Below are positions 62,688 to 64,000 of a DNA stretch of 64,000 nt, in pieces. The stretch comes from Streptomyces lavendulae subsp. lavendulae (GTDB lineage Bacteria > Actinomycetota > Actinomycetes > Streptomycetales > Streptomycetaceae), in the NCBI RefSeq assembly GCF_002803845.1, contig NZ_CP024985.1:8443501-8507500 (forward strand), read 5' to 3'. Both the position numbers and the translations under genes were made by a program. The notes under the pieces were generated by a model that was given only the letters and a program-made list of their open reading frames with translations, was not told where the DNA came from and ran no database searches. How positions within the stretch are numbered: the stretch's first letter is position 1; every line of letters begins with the position of its first letter.

Positions 62688-64000
62688 TAGGCGAAGCCGG
62701 CTGCCTTGGCCGAGGCCGTCACCGCCTTGAGGGCTTCCTGGTTCGCCAGGTCAGCCTGGGTCTTGGCCGTCTTGGCCTGGCCGTCTGCCTCGTCGGCCAT
62801 GGCGACGGCGCTGCGTGCTTCGGATGCGGCGTGCTGTGAAGCGGCGATGGCGTCAGCGGCGGCACTGGTCGCCGTCTTCACCGCAGCCTCCGCCTTCAGC
62901 TTCGCGGCCTGAGCGCCGTCCGCGTCGGCGCGGGAGCGCTTGGCGGCAGCTTCGGCGCGTGTGGCCGCTGCGTCCGCCTCCTCGGCCGCCGTTGTCGCGG
63001 CGTTCGCCTCACCCCGTGCCCTGCCTGCGGCCGTCTCGGCATCCTTGGCGTTCTGATCAGCCTGATCGGCTGATGTGCGTGCCGCGTCCGCTTCCGTGCC
63101 AGCGTCGAGTGAAGCCGCGTAAGCGGCTTTAGCACTGGCCTTGGCACGCTCGGCCTCGGCCTTCTGCTCAGCGTCCCAGGCGTCGTCCCGCTTGGCCTTG
63201 GCGTTGTCGCGTGCCTTGACCGCGTCGTTCTTCCGGTCGACCGCAGCGGTCTCGGCCGCTTCGGCTTTGGTCCTGGCGTCCTGCGCCTTCGTGGCTTCGG
63301 CCTGTGCGTTGTTGCGGTGCTGGGCCGCCTCGGCCTGCTTGGCGGCCGCGGTTCCCTTCTCCTTCTTCGCGTTGGCCTCTTCCGCCTCGGCGGCCAGCCG
63401 CTTCGCGTGAGCGGTGGCTGCCGCTACCTTGGCGTCGCTCTCTACCTTCACCGCGTCGCCGAGCTTGGCTTTTGCCGTTTCCGCGTCCTTCTTCGCGTTG
63501 TCCCGATGAGACTTGGCCGCGTCCGCGGAGGCCTTTGCCTGAAGCTCGGCCGTGTGGGCCGCCTCCCTGCGGAACTCGGCCTTGGCCTGGGCGGCCTGCG
63601 CCAGAGCACGCTGAGCGATGGTCTCGCTGTCCGCGCCCGAGGCACGCGTGGCTGCCTCGGCGGTCTCGCCGGCCTTCACCATCGCGTCCAGCGCGGCCAC
63701 CGCACCCTTGGTGACCTGGGCCTTCTGCTGGCCGACCAGCAGGCCACGGCCCCGCGGGGCACCGTTGGCGTCCGCGATCGTGTACGCGGCCTGCGCGGCG
63801 GTGTCGGTCGTCGTCGACGCCTTCTTGGCCGCTGCGGCCTGGACCTTGAGGACGTCGAGCTGCTTCTTCGCGCCCGCCTGCGCTCCGGTGACGGCCGCCT
63901 TGGCTTTGGTGAACTCACTCTGCGCCGGAACGGCGCCGTTGCCGGACGGCTTGATGTCGAACTGCTGAGGGCCGGTGCCGTTGCAGTCCCACAGCCAGGA
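62688..64000 (-). pseudogene. Polymorphic toxin, N-terminal/central part (runs off window)
   Basis: The frame is open from the right edge (WLWDCNGTGPQQFDIKPSGN) and consists of Ala/Lys/Glu-rich helices of the ALF/coiled-coil type (GETAEAATRASGADSETIAQ, AEFRREAAHTAELQAKASAD), up to SAKAAGFAY. There the IS630 element adds a stop (TGA 62684-62686). It is the upstream part of the same gene as 59763-61538; export signal and ALF repeats are presumably beyond the window. Confidence 0.75.

Overview
The window is high-GC DNA with strong third-position GC bias, frequent GTG starts and gene families typical of Streptomyces: GAF-ANTAR proteins, RsbW-like ATPases, serine/threonine kinases with PQQ propellers, and ALF-type polymorphic toxins. 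One intact initiator tRNA-Met lies at about 21 kb. Combined with many insertion sequences and decayed genes, this suggests an accessory region of a chromosome, perhaps an arm, rather than core genome or a small plasmid.

Layout. 0-7 kb: a partial flavin reductase, a wrecked SDR gene, an isochorismatase-like hydrolase, a 5'-truncated molybdopterin oxidoreductase abutting a 5'-truncated CYP152-type P450 pseudogene, then small stress-type genes (Rho-N/SAP-like, isoamylase early-set, hemerythrin) and an alcohol dehydrogenase scar. 7.2-9.9 kb: a transposase-less cassette with IS21-like ends carrying a nucleotidyltransferase, a GAF-ANTAR gene with a frameshift, and an IS5-family element inserted exactly at that gene's stop codon. 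10-15 kb: an anti-sigma-type ATPase, an array of CAGTAC hexamers, MerR and CspA genes, and an SDR pseudogene whose catalytic Tyr codon is a stop. 14-21 kb: a secreted protein with two seven-bladed tectonin-like propellers and a C-terminal nuclease-like domain, flanked by a propeller-like lipoprotein, a small membrane protein and a divergent HTH/transmembrane sensor, then tRNA-fMet.

21-30 kb: mostly gene-poor DNA with a stand-alone expansin domain, a second IS5 element (again at a stop codon) next to a divergent cold-shock protein, and two unknown genes. 30-37 kb: a three-gene operon kinase / pseudokinase / kinase, each with a twin-arginine-preceded membrane segment and an extracytoplasmic PQQ propeller. 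37-41.5 kb: GNAT gene, IS630, IS256 and another transposase remnant, and a DUF6247/RelE-like pair. 41.7-54.6 kb: an intact sugar catabolic regulon (ABC importer, GH35 beta-galactosidase, SIS isomerase, ROK kinase, PfkB kinase, tagatose-bisphosphate-type aldolase, secreted ricin-domain protein) with a divergent LacI repressor and two identical 17-bp operator-like sites 241 bp apart; its logic fits import and breakdown of a galactose/N-acetylgalactosamine oligosaccharide.

54.6-64 kb: an insertion hot spot. An IS5 element sits on a stop codon, a second IS5 element is itself split by an IS110 element, and an ALF/alanine-rich polymorphic toxin with a C-terminal deaminase-like domain is split by an IS630 element while its putative immunity gene remains intact. 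All identifications come from reading sequence and family knowledge; no database search was run.
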